Shown here: piece by piece, positions 40,486 through 48,277 of the stretch | Position numbering within the stretch: the first letter of the stretch is position 1 | How the letters are laid out: the number at the start of each line of letters is the position of its first letter | Assembly: GCF_902168175.1 (NCBI RefSeq) | Contig: NZ_CABHOU010000026.1 | Location: forward strand, 1 to 48,277 | DNA length: 48,277 nucleotides | DNA from: an uncultured Chitinophaga sp. | GTDB lineage: Bacteria > Bacteroidota > Bacteroidia > Chitinophagales > Chitinophagaceae | Reading direction: 5' to 3' | Notes under the pieces: model-generated | Told to the model about the DNA's origin: nothing | Seen by the model: only the letters and a program-made list of their open reading frames with translations | The model's database searches: none | Position numbers and translations under genes: made by a program

Positions 40486-40989
40486 TTATTGAACGGCTTC
40501 GCGATTCGTAATTTGAACACACTTTGCTTCCAATATCTTTTTAAAGTTAGTAAACTCTCCCATTGATTCAAAATTCTCAGCAAAAAATTCGTAACGATTT
40601 TTACTGTTCTGAGTATAAAGTATCATGGATTCTCCATCATCTTTGTCCTCTTTGTTCCATAATTCGTTTACTTCAGCGAACAAAAGGCTGGTGTTTACGG
40701 GCGCGTAACTTTTGATTTCGGAAAAGCTCATGCCTTCGTTAGACACCTGAACGGCGGAACCACTGTTGATGGCGCGCATCTTAAAAAACTTGTGAATAGC
40801 GTAGGCGATAAACAGGATGCCCGCTGCGATAACCGCGTACTTGCTGTTAGGATACTCCAGCAGGGTGAAGTTGCGGTACCTAAGGTTAAATGGTTTCATA
40901 AATGCGTACACAATGCCTGCCAGGCCAACGGCGGCCGTAAAAAGAAAGCCCCAGGAATACTTCTCCCTGTAATTAAAGGTTTGATTCAT
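40486..40989 (-). CDS. Small membrane protein of unknown function
   Basis: The 167-residue protein has two membrane helices near the N-terminus (GFLFTAAVGLAGIVYAFM; YAVIAAGILFIAYAIHKFF) and a cytosolic C-terminal half with a PH-like look (SNEGMSFSEIKSYAPVNTSL; RYEFFAENFESMGEFTNFKK). I do not recognise a family with confidence; such two-helix plus PH-like proteins are common in Bacteroidota. A 23-base gap separates it from the next unknown gene upstream, so they may share a transcript. Confidence 0.72.
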   Translation of the reverse strand: MNQTFNYREKYSWGFLFTAAVGLAGIVYAFMKPFNLRYRNFTLLEYPNSKYAVIAAGILFIAYAIHKFFKMRAINSGSAVQVSNEGMSFSEIKSYAPVNTSLLFAEVNELWNKEDKDDGESMILYTQNSKNRYEFFAENFESMGEFTNFKKILEAKCVQITNREAVQ

Positions 40990-41012
40990 AGATGATAGTT
41001 ATTGTTTATTAA

Positions 41013-41363
41013 TTATTGCTGAATTTCGAGTATCCACTCTTCAACCTGGTGCGCTACTTTCCATTGTCCACCGTTAATAAAAAGGTTTACCACGAAGGCC
41101 GCCATACCGCGCCTGAAACTGCTGAAGAAGGTGCTGGGTGCAATGGGCAGTATGTCTACCACATTGGGTTCTACAAAAACCACCTTAGCACCGGCGGCGG
41201 CCGATTTTTTAATAACAAGGCAGCGCTGGTTAGCGTTCACAACAAAGTCGACCCATTGATCTATTGCGATGCTTGTGGCGTACGCGCCTCCGGATTTACT
41301 GTCGATAAACACCTTGAGCTTGTCGAGGTTATCAAACGCGGGAAGTACTTTCCTTAATGCCAT
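41013..41363 (-). CDS. Protein of unknown function, 116 residues
   Basis: A small mixed alpha/beta protein without recognised motif (KVFIDSKSGGAYATSIAIDQ; KKSAAAGAKVVFVEPNVVDI; FVVNLFINGGQWKVAHQVEE). It is encoded just upstream of the small membrane protein on the same strand. Balanced composition and core-like codon use support a real gene. Confidence 0.55.
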   Translation of the reverse strand: MALRKVLPAFDNLDKLKVFIDSKSGGAYATSIAIDQWVDFVVNANQRCLVIKKSAAAGAKVVFVEPNVVDILPIAPSTFFSSFRRGMAAFVVNLFINGGQWKVAHQVEEWILEIQQ

Positions 41364-41704
41364 AGGGGTGTGTTAAAGCTTTAGAATATGATTTTTAATT
41401 TGCCCAGGAATGATACCCGTCTTTTTTCTGTACGTGGTGATATGGGTGATGCCTGCAGTTCTGTTATATACTTGCATTAACAAAAAAAAGTTTTCCGGAT
41501 ATAATTTCTTTAAAAGGTCTGGTAATTCATTCGCAGCTCAAAGGTCACAAACCGGTTAACGGTGGCCACGAACAATCAACATGCGCTTTAATGGCATCAA
41601 AAGTACAAACTTTAGTATATACATTGCAAATTTTTTTAATCCCTGATAAATTTGAGAAAGCCCGGGCATGATTACCCGGGCATTGTTTTACCTACAACTG
41701 TTAC
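41364..41704. other. Intergenic region with a terminator-like hairpin
   Basis: About 340 bases with no supported gene. It holds the promoter side of the 116-residue protein gene and, at 41660-41681, gcccggg / cccgggc, which lies 24 bases past the end of the efflux operon and probably terminates it. Confidence 0.55.
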
Positions 41705-42823
41705 TTAAACCGTTTTCCTGTAATTCCATACAGCGATGGCGTTTATGACAACGGCAAAGGCACACATAATAAAGAAGTAGTGCCTGATATGTTCCCAGCC
41801 ACTCCCCTTTAACATGACCATACGGATTACTTTTACGAAATAGGTGATGGGATTGAACCAGGTAATTTTCTGCGCCCAGTCTGGCATACTTTCCACCGGC
41901 GTAAACAAGCCGCTCATCAGTACGAAGATGATGATGAAGAACCAGGTAATGAACATGGCCTGCTGCTGCGTGTCGGTAAAGGTTGAAATGAGCAATCCCA
42001 TACCCAGCATAACAACCAGGTATACGGCGGCAAACAGGAATATGAGTAACACATTGCCTTCCATCGGTAAATGGAAGATGAGTTTACCCAGTAATAAACC
42101 GAAGGCGAGCTCAAACAAAGCGATAATCCAGAAGGGCAATAACTTGCCTATTATAAAGTGATGTTTGCGGATGGGCGTTACGTTCAGCTGTTCGATAGTA
42201 CCCACCTCCTTCTCCTTTACGATGTTCATGCCCGAGAGGAACGCACCGATCATGGTGACTAATACCACCAGGATGCCTGGTACCATAAAGTACTTGTAAT
42301 TCATTTCCTGGTTAAACCAGTTGGAATAAGTAACGTCGATGCGGGGCGGACCGTTGCGCTCATCCATCGCCAGCCACTCTGCCCGTACATCTTTATTGAA
42401 ACTCCTGATGATGTTGGTAGCGTAGCCGTTTGCCAGTCCGGCCTTACTACCATTGATGGCGTTTACCAACAGTTGCAGCGAGGCCTTATCCTGCCGCACC
42501 AGGTTACGTTCAAAGTTGGGGGGAATAACCAGGATAAGATCTGCATCATCCTGCGCGAGGTGTTCGTAAGCCGCTTTTACGCTGAGCGGAGCGTCATTTA
42601 GTTCGAAGTAACCGGAAGCTAAAATTTTGTGCGTCAGCCGTTGCGACCACGACGACCGGTCCTGGTCTACAATATCGATACGGATGTTTTTGATTTCGTA
42701 GTTGGCAGCAAAGGCCAGGATAAGCAGTTGTATAACCGGCATTACGAATATGATCGGCAACATGGCCCGGTTGCGGAACACCTGCAGGAACTCCTTTTGC
42801 AGTATAAAAAAGATGGTACGCAT
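41705..42823 (-). CDS. ABC-2 type efflux permease, second copy in operon (YbhR-like)
   Basis: The 372-residue permease has an N-terminal helix (AMLPIIFVMPVIQLLILAFA), a long extracytoplasmic loop, and a C-terminal set of five helices (MIGAFLSGMNIVKEKEVGTI; FITWFFIIIFVLMSGLFTPV) typical of DrrB/YhhJ/YbhR proteins. It should pair with the preceding permease and the two ATPases to pump a hydrophobic compound. Its ATG shares one base with the stop of the preceding permease. Confidence 0.9.
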   Translation of the reverse strand: MRTIFFILQKEFLQVFRNRAMLPIIFVMPVIQLLILAFAANYEIKNIRIDIVDQDRSSWSQRLTHKILASGYFELNDAPLSVKAAYEHLAQDDADLILVIPPNFERNLVRQDKASLQLLVNAINGSKAGLANGYATNIIRSFNKDVRAEWLAMDERNGPPRIDVTYSNWFNQEMNYKYFMVPGILVVLVTMIGAFLSGMNIVKEKEVGTIEQLNVTPIRKHHFIIGKLLPFWIIALFELAFGLLLGKLIFHLPMEGNVLLIFLFAAVYLVVMLGMGLLISTFTDTQQQAMFITWFFIIIFVLMSGLFTPVESMPDWAQKITWFNPITYFVKVIRMVMLKGSGWEHIRHYFFIMCAFAVVINAIAVWNYRKTV

Positions 42824-43929
42824 CAGCTAAGGCGGGTTTTGAAGTTACGCACACTTAGTGCAATAAAGAACACCGTCATACCCAGCAGCACGGCAGTGGG
42901 TTTCCATACGGCGAGCAGTCCCGAACCCTTGAGCATCACATCTTTCAGAATGATAATGAACCACTTGGCGGGCAATATGTTCGCGAACATCTGTAATGGC
43001 AGGGGCATACTTTCTAACGGGAATACGAAGCCTGATAGCAGCACGGTAGGCATGAGCAGCCCTACCATGGAGATCATCATAGCCGCCTGTTGAGAAGCCG
43101 TGATGGTAGAGATGAGGATGCCGAGCGAAAGGGCGGTGAGTACGAACAACCCGCATTCCATCAACAATAATAACAGGCTGCCTTTTACCGGCATGCCAAA
43201 CAAAAACACACCTAAACTAAGGATTACCAACGCATTGATAAACGACAGTATAATATAAGGCACCACCTTACCCACGATAATCATTCCCGGCGACAACGGC
43301 GATACCAGTAGTATTTCCATGGTGCCGGTTTCTTTTTCCCGGGTGATGGTGATGGAAGTCATCATGGCCGATACGAGCATCAGTATCAATGTCATTACGC
43401 CGGGCACGAACATGAACACACCTTTTAACGCGGGGTTGTACTGCATACGTGGATGCACATCAATGGTCAGAGGCAGTTTTAATTGCCCGCTCATTTCCTG
43501 CTGGTAGTTACCAACAATAGCGGTGGCGTAGTTCAGTAACGTCGTGGCCGAATTTGGATCAGAGGCGTCGGTGATCAGTTGCACGGGGGCTTTATGGTTG
43601 TGGTAAAAGTTGTACCCGAAGTTTTTGGGAATAACGAGTGCTACTTTAATATGCCCGGCGCGAAAGGCTTCGGTGATCTCCTTTTCGCTTTGCAGCGCGG
43701 TGGTTATTTTAAAATAGCCAGATGCGCCTATCTTTTGAACGAGGCGACTGCTATAATAATCATTCGACTGGTCCAGCACGGCTATTTCGGCATTACGTAT
43801 TTCGTTGGTAATGGCGTACCCGAACAGGATGATCTGTATAACGGGCATGCCGAACAATATGAGCAGCGTGCGCCGGTCGCGGAAGATGTGATAAAACTCT
43901 TTCTTTATAAATGCCAGGAACTGGAGCAT
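42823..43929 (-). CDS. ABC-2 type efflux permease, first copy in operon (YbhS-like)
   Basis: The 368-residue protein has the same plan as the next gene (GMPVIQIILFGYAITNEIRN; ITITREKETGTMEILLVSPL; MVGLLMPTVLLSGFVFPLES). The two permeases probably form a heterodimer. It is separated by one base from the upstream ATPase stop and overlaps the following permease by one base. Confidence 0.9.
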   Translation of the reverse strand: MLQFLAFIKKEFYHIFRDRRTLLILFGMPVIQIILFGYAITNEIRNAEIAVLDQSNDYYSSRLVQKIGASGYFKITTALQSEKEITEAFRAGHIKVALVIPKNFGYNFYHNHKAPVQLITDASDPNSATTLLNYATAIVGNYQQEMSGQLKLPLTIDVHPRMQYNPALKGVFMFVPGVMTLILMLVSAMMTSITITREKETGTMEILLVSPLSPGMIIVGKVVPYIILSFINALVILSLGVFLFGMPVKGSLLLLLMECGLFVLTALSLGILISTITASQQAAMMISMVGLLMPTVLLSGFVFPLESMPLPLQMFANILPAKWFIIILKDVMLKGSGLLAVWKPTAVLLGMTVFFIALSVRNFKTRLS

Positions 43930-43930
43930 A

Positions 43931-44671
43931 TTACTGGTTTGAAACGGTTTGTTGGCGGGCCAGTTGCAGGAACACGTCGTTCATGCTTACGGCCGAAAAT
44001 TGTTCTTTTAGTTTTCGGGGTGTATCCAGTGCTTTTATCTTTCCATCCACCATCATAGAAATGCGGTCGCAGTACTCAGCCTCGTCCATGTAGTGGGTGG
44101 TAACGAACACGGTTACATTCTGATGCGCCGCTTCGTAAATCAGGTCCCAGAACTGGCGGCGGGTTACGGGATCTACACCGCCCGTAGGTTCATCGAGAAA
44201 TACGATGGAAGGATCGTGCAGGATGGCGATGGAGAAGGCGAGCTTCTGTTTCCATCCCAATGGCAGCGAGCTTACCAGCTGATTGGCTTCTTTCGTGATC
44301 TGTAACTTATCGAGCAGCTGTGCTGTTTTTTCTTTGATACGCTGGTTACTGAGCCCGTAAATGCCTCCGTAGAAACGGATATTTTCCTTCACGGTCAAAT
44401 CTTCGTACAGCGAGAACTTCTGGCTCATGTAACCGATATTCTTTTTTACTAGTTCTGTTTGGGTGGCTATATCATAACCCGCCACTTTTGCATGGCCGGA
44501 GCTGGGTTTAAGCAGTCCGCAGAGCATACGCATAGCAGTAGTTTTACCGGCACCATTGGCACCCAGGAAGCCGAATATCTCCCCCCTGTCTACCGAAAAC
44601 GTAATGGCATCGGTCGCAATAAAATCGCCGAAGCGGCGTGTAAGCTGGTCGGTAACGATGGCTTTGTCCAT
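43931..44671 (-). CDS. ABC transporter ATP-binding protein (efflux operon, second ATPase)
   Basis: The 246-residue ATPase has Walker A (GANGAGKTT), signature LPLGWKQKLAF (SSLPLGWKQ, a variant of LSGGQ), Walker B (IVFLDEPTGGVDP) and switch His (TTHYM). The signature is altered: where LSGG is expected there is SLPLGW, which resembles the C-terminal ATPase half of YbhF-type fusions. With the preceding intact ATPase it may form an asymmetric pair with one degenerate site. Confidence 0.9.
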   Translation of the reverse strand: MDKAIVTDQLTRRFGDFIATDAITFSVDRGEIFGFLGANGAGKTTAMRMLCGLLKPSSGHAKVAGYDIATQTELVKKNIGYMSQKFSLYEDLTVKENIRFYGGIYGLSNQRIKEKTAQLLDKLQITKEANQLVSSLPLGWKQKLAFSIAILHDPSIVFLDEPTGGVDPVTRRQFWDLIYEAAHQNVTVFVTTHYMDEAEYCDRISMMVDGKIKALDTPRKLKEQFSAVSMNDVFLQLARQQTVSNQ

Positions 44672-44672
44672 G

Positions 44673-45584
44673 TTATTGATTTTGTTCCTGCATGAGGTAC
44701 ATGAAACAATCTTCGATACCCGCGCTGGTGCGGAACATCGTTAAATCCTGGTGTGGAGAAAGGTACTGGCACAGTGCATCTTCTCCTGCCCCGCCGCTCT
44801 TCAGCGTTACATGCAGGTATTCACCGAATGCGTAGCAGCTTGCGGTATCTTCATAACTCCTCAAATCCTGCATCAGCCGGTACCGGTCGCCCGCCCCTAC
44901 GGCCCACATCGGCTGGGCAAAGCGACGCACAATACCTTCGGGTGTGTTAATATCCATCAGTTCACCTTTTTGAATAAGCGCTACCCGGTCGCACAACACC
45001 GCCTCGTCCATATAAGGTGTAGATACCAGGATGGCAATCCCTTTTTCCCGCAGGCGTTGCAGCATTTCCCAAAACTCTTTGCGGGATACCGGGTCTACGC
45101 CCGTAGTAGGCTCATCGAGAAACAGTACGGAGGGTTTGTGTACCAGGGCGCAACAGAGGGCCAGCTTTTGTTTCATACCACCGGAGAGTTTACCGGCCGG
45201 GCGTTTTTTAAACGGCTCTATCTGCACGTAAATATCTTTTATCAGGTCGTAGTTCTGTTCCACCGTTGTATTAAAGATGGTGGCGAAAAAGCGAAGGTTC
45301 TCTTCTATGGATAAATCCTGGTACAGCGAAAAGCGGCCGGGCATGTAACCTACCGAGCGGCGGATTTTTTTGTAATCCTTTACCACGTCCATACCCATTA
45401 CCGATGCACTGCCCTTATCGGCCAGCAATAAAGTAGTAAGAATGCGGAACAGGGTAGATTTGCCTGCGCCGTCGGGACCAATCAGCCCGAACAACTCCCC
45501 TTCTTCTACGCTGAAGGAAACGTTGTTCAGCGCTTTTACATCGCCGAACTTTTTGTCTATATTGTTGATAATGATAGGTTGCAT
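44673..45584 (-). CDS. ABC transporter ATP-binding protein (efflux operon, first ATPase)
   Basis: The 303-residue ATPase has Walker A (GPDGAGKST), signature KLSGGMKQKL, Walker B (VLFLDEPTTGVDP) and, in the H-loop, STPYM where SSHYM-like sequence is usual, so the switch histidine appears replaced. A C-terminal extension of about 80 residues follows. It resembles the N-terminal half of YbhF. Its two partners of the tandem, here separate, are fused in enterobacteria. Confidence 0.9.
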   Translation of the reverse strand: MQPIIINNIDKKFGDVKALNNVSFSVEEGELFGLIGPDGAGKSTLFRILTTLLLADKGSASVMGMDVVKDYKKIRRSVGYMPGRFSLYQDLSIEENLRFFATIFNTTVEQNYDLIKDIYVQIEPFKKRPAGKLSGGMKQKLALCCALVHKPSVLFLDEPTTGVDPVSRKEFWEMLQRLREKGIAILVSTPYMDEAVLCDRVALIQKGELMDINTPEGIVRRFAQPMWAVGAGDRYRLMQDLRSYEDTASCYAFGEYLHVTLKSGGAGEDALCQYLSPHQDLTMFRTSAGIEDCFMYLMQEQNQ

Positions 45585-45589
45585 AACCG

Positions 45590-46483
45590 CTATTTATCGA
45601 GGATGATCTCTCCCGGCATACCGATCTTCAGCGTACCATCGTTCTTTACCTTCACTTTTACCGCGTACACCAGCTGGGTACGTTCTTCTTTGGTTTGTAT
45701 GATCTTGGGCGTAAACTCTGCTTCTGAGGCCACCCAGGATACATTGCCGGAAGTTTCGTGATACTTACCGTCTGCCGCATCGGTGCGCACTTTAACCTGC
45801 TGGCCCAGTTTCACCTGCGATAACTGCTCCGCCCCGATGTACACCCGTAAGGTCATTTCGGAGAGGTTGGCGATGCGGTAGAGCGGTTTGCCATAGTTCA
45901 CCACTTCCCCCTTTTCCACGTATTTCGTCAGCACCGTTCCGCTGATCGGGTTCATTACGCGCGATTGGTTTAACTGGTCGCGCACCTGGTCTATTTGCAC
46001 TTCCAGCGGTTGTGTTTCACTTTGCAAACCACTGATCTGCGTTTGCAGGGAGGAACTGGTAGAGCTGTACTGCTTCTGTAATACCGCTATCTGCGCATTG
46101 ATGTCGTCCAGCTGTTTAGGCGTGGCCGCATTGGCTTTCAGCAGGTTTTCGATACGTTGCTTTTCTTTTTGCTGCGTGGCAATTTGCTGGCGTATCACGT
46201 CCAGCTGCGGACCCACGTCCGGCTTTTTGCTCAGTACCGCTTTAATGTTGGCGCCCAATTGTTGCTTTTTCAAATGGAGCTGGGTAGAGTCGATACTGCC
46301 AACCACTGTATTTTCCTGTAGCATGGTACCTTCTTCCACGTTAAACGTTTGCAGTTTACCCGTACCTTCAGCCGATACGATGACTTCCGTAGCCTCAAAG
46401 TTGCCATAGGCATCCGCCGCGTGATCGTCGCCTCCACAGGCGTATAACATCAGCAGTGCCAGGGGTGTTAATGTTGCTTTCAT
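45590..46483 (-). CDS. HlyD-family periplasmic adaptor lipoprotein
   Basis: The 297-residue adaptor has a lipobox at Cys16 (LLMLYACGG), a barrel-sandwich part (GNFEATEVIVSAEGTGKLQT), a coiled-coil hairpin (about residues 75-165; QIATQQKEKQRIENLLKANA) and a beta-barrel part (RVYIGAEQLSQVKLGQQVKV). It should bridge the inner membrane ABC complex and the TolC channel. It matches YbhG/HlyD adaptors, though anchored as a lipoprotein as is common in Bacteroidota. It lies 3 bases from the TolC gene. Confidence 0.92.
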   Translation of the reverse strand: MKATLTPLALLMLYACGGDDHAADAYGNFEATEVIVSAEGTGKLQTFNVEEGTMLQENTVVGSIDSTQLHLKKQQLGANIKAVLSKKPDVGPQLDVIRQQIATQQKEKQRIENLLKANAATPKQLDDINAQIAVLQKQYSSTSSSLQTQISGLQSETQPLEVQIDQVRDQLNQSRVMNPISGTVLTKYVEKGEVVNYGKPLYRIANLSEMTLRVYIGAEQLSQVKLGQQVKVRTDAADGKYHETSGNVSWVASEAEFTPKIIQTKEERTQLVYAVKVKVKNDGTLKIGMPGEIILDK

Positions 46484-46486
46484 ATA

Positions 46487-47749
46487 TTAAAGTCCTTTAG
46501 TGGTGTTATAATTGATGATGGCGTAAACCAATTGAATTTCATGTGTTTTGCGGCTGATCACCGCCTGCGTTTCGGCACTCAGGTCGCTGAGGTAGTCGTG
46601 TACGGTTAGCACGCCGTTATCTACCTGGGCGCTGGATACCTCCCGCACTCTTTTCCGGAGTTCCACGATGTTGTGATCTTTTGCCAGCGCATTTTCCAGG
46701 TTCCGTATGTCTGCGTTCTGTTGCAGCAGCTGGCTTTGTGCGCCTATCACGAAAGTTTCCGATTGTTTGGCGAGCGATTGTTGCTGCAGGGCTATCGCTC
46801 GCTGCTCCGTTTTATTATACCGCCAGTTCCAGATCGTCCAGTTAAAACGCAGCCCGGCGAGGTAAAAGAAATCGAATTGATTGTCCAGCATATTCAGTCC
46901 GGGCCTACCGTAACCGCCTTGTGCAAAGGCGCTGAGTTTGGGCGTATTGGCCAAACCCGTGATCTTCGACTGGCGCGAGAGTACGTCTGTTTGGAAACGA
47001 TACATCGCCACCTCCGGGCGCAGTTGTACATCCAGTCCTTTTTCCAATTGGGTTGGGGGGATGATGAGTTGCACGTTTTCGGAAATGCTTATGCCCGTTA
47101 ACAGCGACATTACCTGCATGGCCGTGCTTTTCCCGTTATGGGCTTCGAACAACTGTTGTTCCGATTTAAGCAATTCTGCGTTTAGTATGTCGGCCTGACT
47201 GGCCAGCGTGGTACCATTTGTAATGCCGGCCTTCACACGTTCCAACCGCTGGCGGATGTCGTCCATCATCACGGTGGTGGCGTTGGCACGTTCTTCCCAG
47301 ATAAGGGCGTTGAAGTAAGTTTGCGTTACCTGCTGTTTCAACTTAAACAACTCTACTTCCACCTTTTGCGATTCCGCTTCCTGCTGCGCGCCACGCAATT
47401 GCTGGCGGGCGTTGGTGGCGCCCCCGTCGTAAATCAGCTGTTTTACATCTACCGTTGCCTTGTACTGGTCTTTCGGCAGTACCGGCACTTTCATATTCGG
47501 CAGTGCAATGGGTATGCTGGTAACGTCCGACTGGTAAGTGGCCTGGGCGTTAAGGTCGGCCTGGGGCAGCCAGGCAGTACGGTCGTTTTTTACCTGTAGC
47601 GCCGCGATTGACTGCAGCAATTGTTTCTGTTGCAACAAGGGGTAATGCTCCCTGGCCTTTTGCTGGCAGGTTTCCAATGTAAGCAGGGAGTCCTGGCCGT
47701 AAAGGGCACGGGCGTACAGTAAAACGAACAGACAAAACGTCTTTTTCAT
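46487..47749 (-). CDS. TolC-family outer membrane efflux channel
   Basis: The 420-residue protein has a signal peptide (TFCLFVLLYARALYGQ) and the duplicated coiled-coil/barrel plan of OEP proteins (LTLETCQQKAREHYPLLQQK; FNALIWEERANATTVMMDDI; VSSAQVDNGVLTVHDYLSDL). It is the first structural gene of the efflux operon and gives the exit through the outer membrane. Confidence 0.92.
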   Translation of the reverse strand: MKKTFCLFVLLYARALYGQDSLLTLETCQQKAREHYPLLQQKQLLQSIAALQVKNDRTAWLPQADLNAQATYQSDVTSIPIALPNMKVPVLPKDQYKATVDVKQLIYDGGATNARQQLRGAQQEAESQKVEVELFKLKQQVTQTYFNALIWEERANATTVMMDDIRQRLERVKAGITNGTTLASQADILNAELLKSEQQLFEAHNGKSTAMQVMSLLTGISISENVQLIIPPTQLEKGLDVQLRPEVAMYRFQTDVLSRQSKITGLANTPKLSAFAQGGYGRPGLNMLDNQFDFFYLAGLRFNWTIWNWRYNKTEQRAIALQQQSLAKQSETFVIGAQSQLLQQNADIRNLENALAKDHNIVELRKRVREVSSAQVDNGVLTVHDYLSDLSAETQAVISRKTHEIQLVYAIINYNTTKGL

Positions 47750-47764
47750 TACTAACTTATTTGT

Positions 47765-47780
47765 TTAACTAAATGGTTAA
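47765..47780. promoter_or_regulatory. Inverted repeat between TetR and TolC genes
   Basis: ttaac-taaatg-gttaa, 15 bases upstream of the TolC start codon. It might be a TetR operator or only part of the AT-rich spacer. Confidence 0.3.
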
Positions 47781-47796
47781 TACAGGGGCAAAAAAA

Positions 47797-48277
47797 CTAC
47801 GGCCTGAGTGCCGCCATTACAAAATCGACGATAAAAAATCTCCTGGCCTCAATAAACTGTTCAAATTCCTTTTCATCTATATGAAATATCCCTTTCAGCA
47901 TGGGCTTGGCCACGAAGGGGAATATACACATCGATAAAACACTGATCAGGAGTTGTAAGGGATCCGTTTTGCGGATCAATCCTTTTTTTGCGGCTGTTTG
48001 TATATCTTTTAAAAACGGGTGTATTTCGGGGAAATTGGGCACGCCTGTTAACTGCTTCACCATCCTTTCGGGGTTCTGGTTCACCTCGTGCAGTATAAAC
48101 AGGGGCAGGTAGGGGTTTTTAGCGATCACGGTGATGTAACTGTTCACGACCACGCTCAGCTTTTCCTGCAGGCTGGCGTCTTTTTCGAGGATGGCCTTAA
48201 TATCGACCATCATTTCTCCCATGGCGCTTTGAAACACCATATCGAACAGTTTGTCCTTACTGCGGTAATAATAATGC
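47797..48277 (-). CDS. TetR/AcrR-family regulator, C-terminal part (5' end outside window)
   Basis: The frame is open to the window edge. Its first residues, HYYYRSKDKLFD, are the end of the TetR HTH (usual form LYxHFxSKExL), and the rest is a ligand-binding helical domain (LSVVVNSYITVIAKNPYLPL; GLIRKTDPLQLLISVLSMCI). It lies 47 bases upstream of the efflux operon on the same strand and should repress it until the exported compound binds. Confidence 0.9.
   Translation of the reverse strand, partial: HYYYRSKDKLFDMVFQSAMGEMMVDIKAILEKDASLQEKLSVVVNSYITVIAKNPYLPLFILHEVNQNPERMVKQLTGVPNFPEIHPFLKDIQTAAKKGLIRKTDPLQLLISVLSMCIFPFVAKPMLKGIFHIDEKEFEQFIEARRFFIVDFVMAALRP

Overview
The window is about 48 kb of a Bacteroidota chromosome, most likely a gliding, polymer-degrading member of the Chitinophagaceae (Chitinophaga-like). 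This is inferred from a SusD end, a GldA/GldFG gliding-type ABC pair, GSCFA and patatin-Omp85 proteins, TAnnTTTG-type promoter boxes, an IntDOT-like integrase and a GC content near 50% in the core genes. No database search was possible, so the species is not claimed.

Layout. (1) 1-5.2 kb, core: the SusD C-terminus, the gliding ABC transporter, a small Pro-rich lipoprotein and an AlkD-like DNA glycosylase. (2) About 5.3-20.6 kb, an integrated genomic island flanked by a perfect 20-bp direct repeat (5304-5323 and 20605-20624), next to tRNA-Lys(TTT). Its right end carries an integrase, an unrecognised protein, an HTH protein, a replisome-organizer-like protein and a DnaC-like loader. Iteron-like repeats beside an AT-rich stretch lie inside the organizer gene and look like a lambda-type origin. 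Its cargo is defence-like and AT-rich: a HEPN protein, an XRE regulator facing a SymE-like/PIN module, a large STAND-type ATPase with TPRs, and a two-gene CBASS system (CD-NTase plus TIR-STING). A gene-free, heavily hairpinned GC-rich block occupies 9.5-10.35 kb. (3) 20.7-34.5 kb, core: penicillin-acylase family enzyme, BioF-like enzyme, MiaE, a PL14-like lipoprotein, a probable ADP-ribosyltransferase toxin with a small partner, patatin-Omp85, an MHS-family transporter, GSCFA protein, HMG-CoA-lyase-like enzyme, RlmB and a NUDIX hydrolase. (4) 34.6-41.4 kb: a GNAT-DinB fusion overlapping an EamA transporter; then an alkylation-damage operon (ArsR-Ada fusion regulator, AlkA, Ogt) with two matching palindromic operators at its promoter, divergent from a MocR-type regulator; then two small unknown proteins. 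(5) 41.7-48.3 kb: a complete TolC-HlyD-ABC-ABC-permease-permease efflux operon behind a TetR gene cut by the window end.

How they work together. The CD-NTase should make a cyclic dinucleotide on phage infection that makes TIR-STING destroy NAD+. The island carries its own integration and probably replication functions. In the alkylation operon, the Ada zinc domain is joined to an ArsR-type DNA-binding head instead of the usual AraC-type one, so methylation damage may be read out as operator binding or release, controlling AlkA and Ogt.
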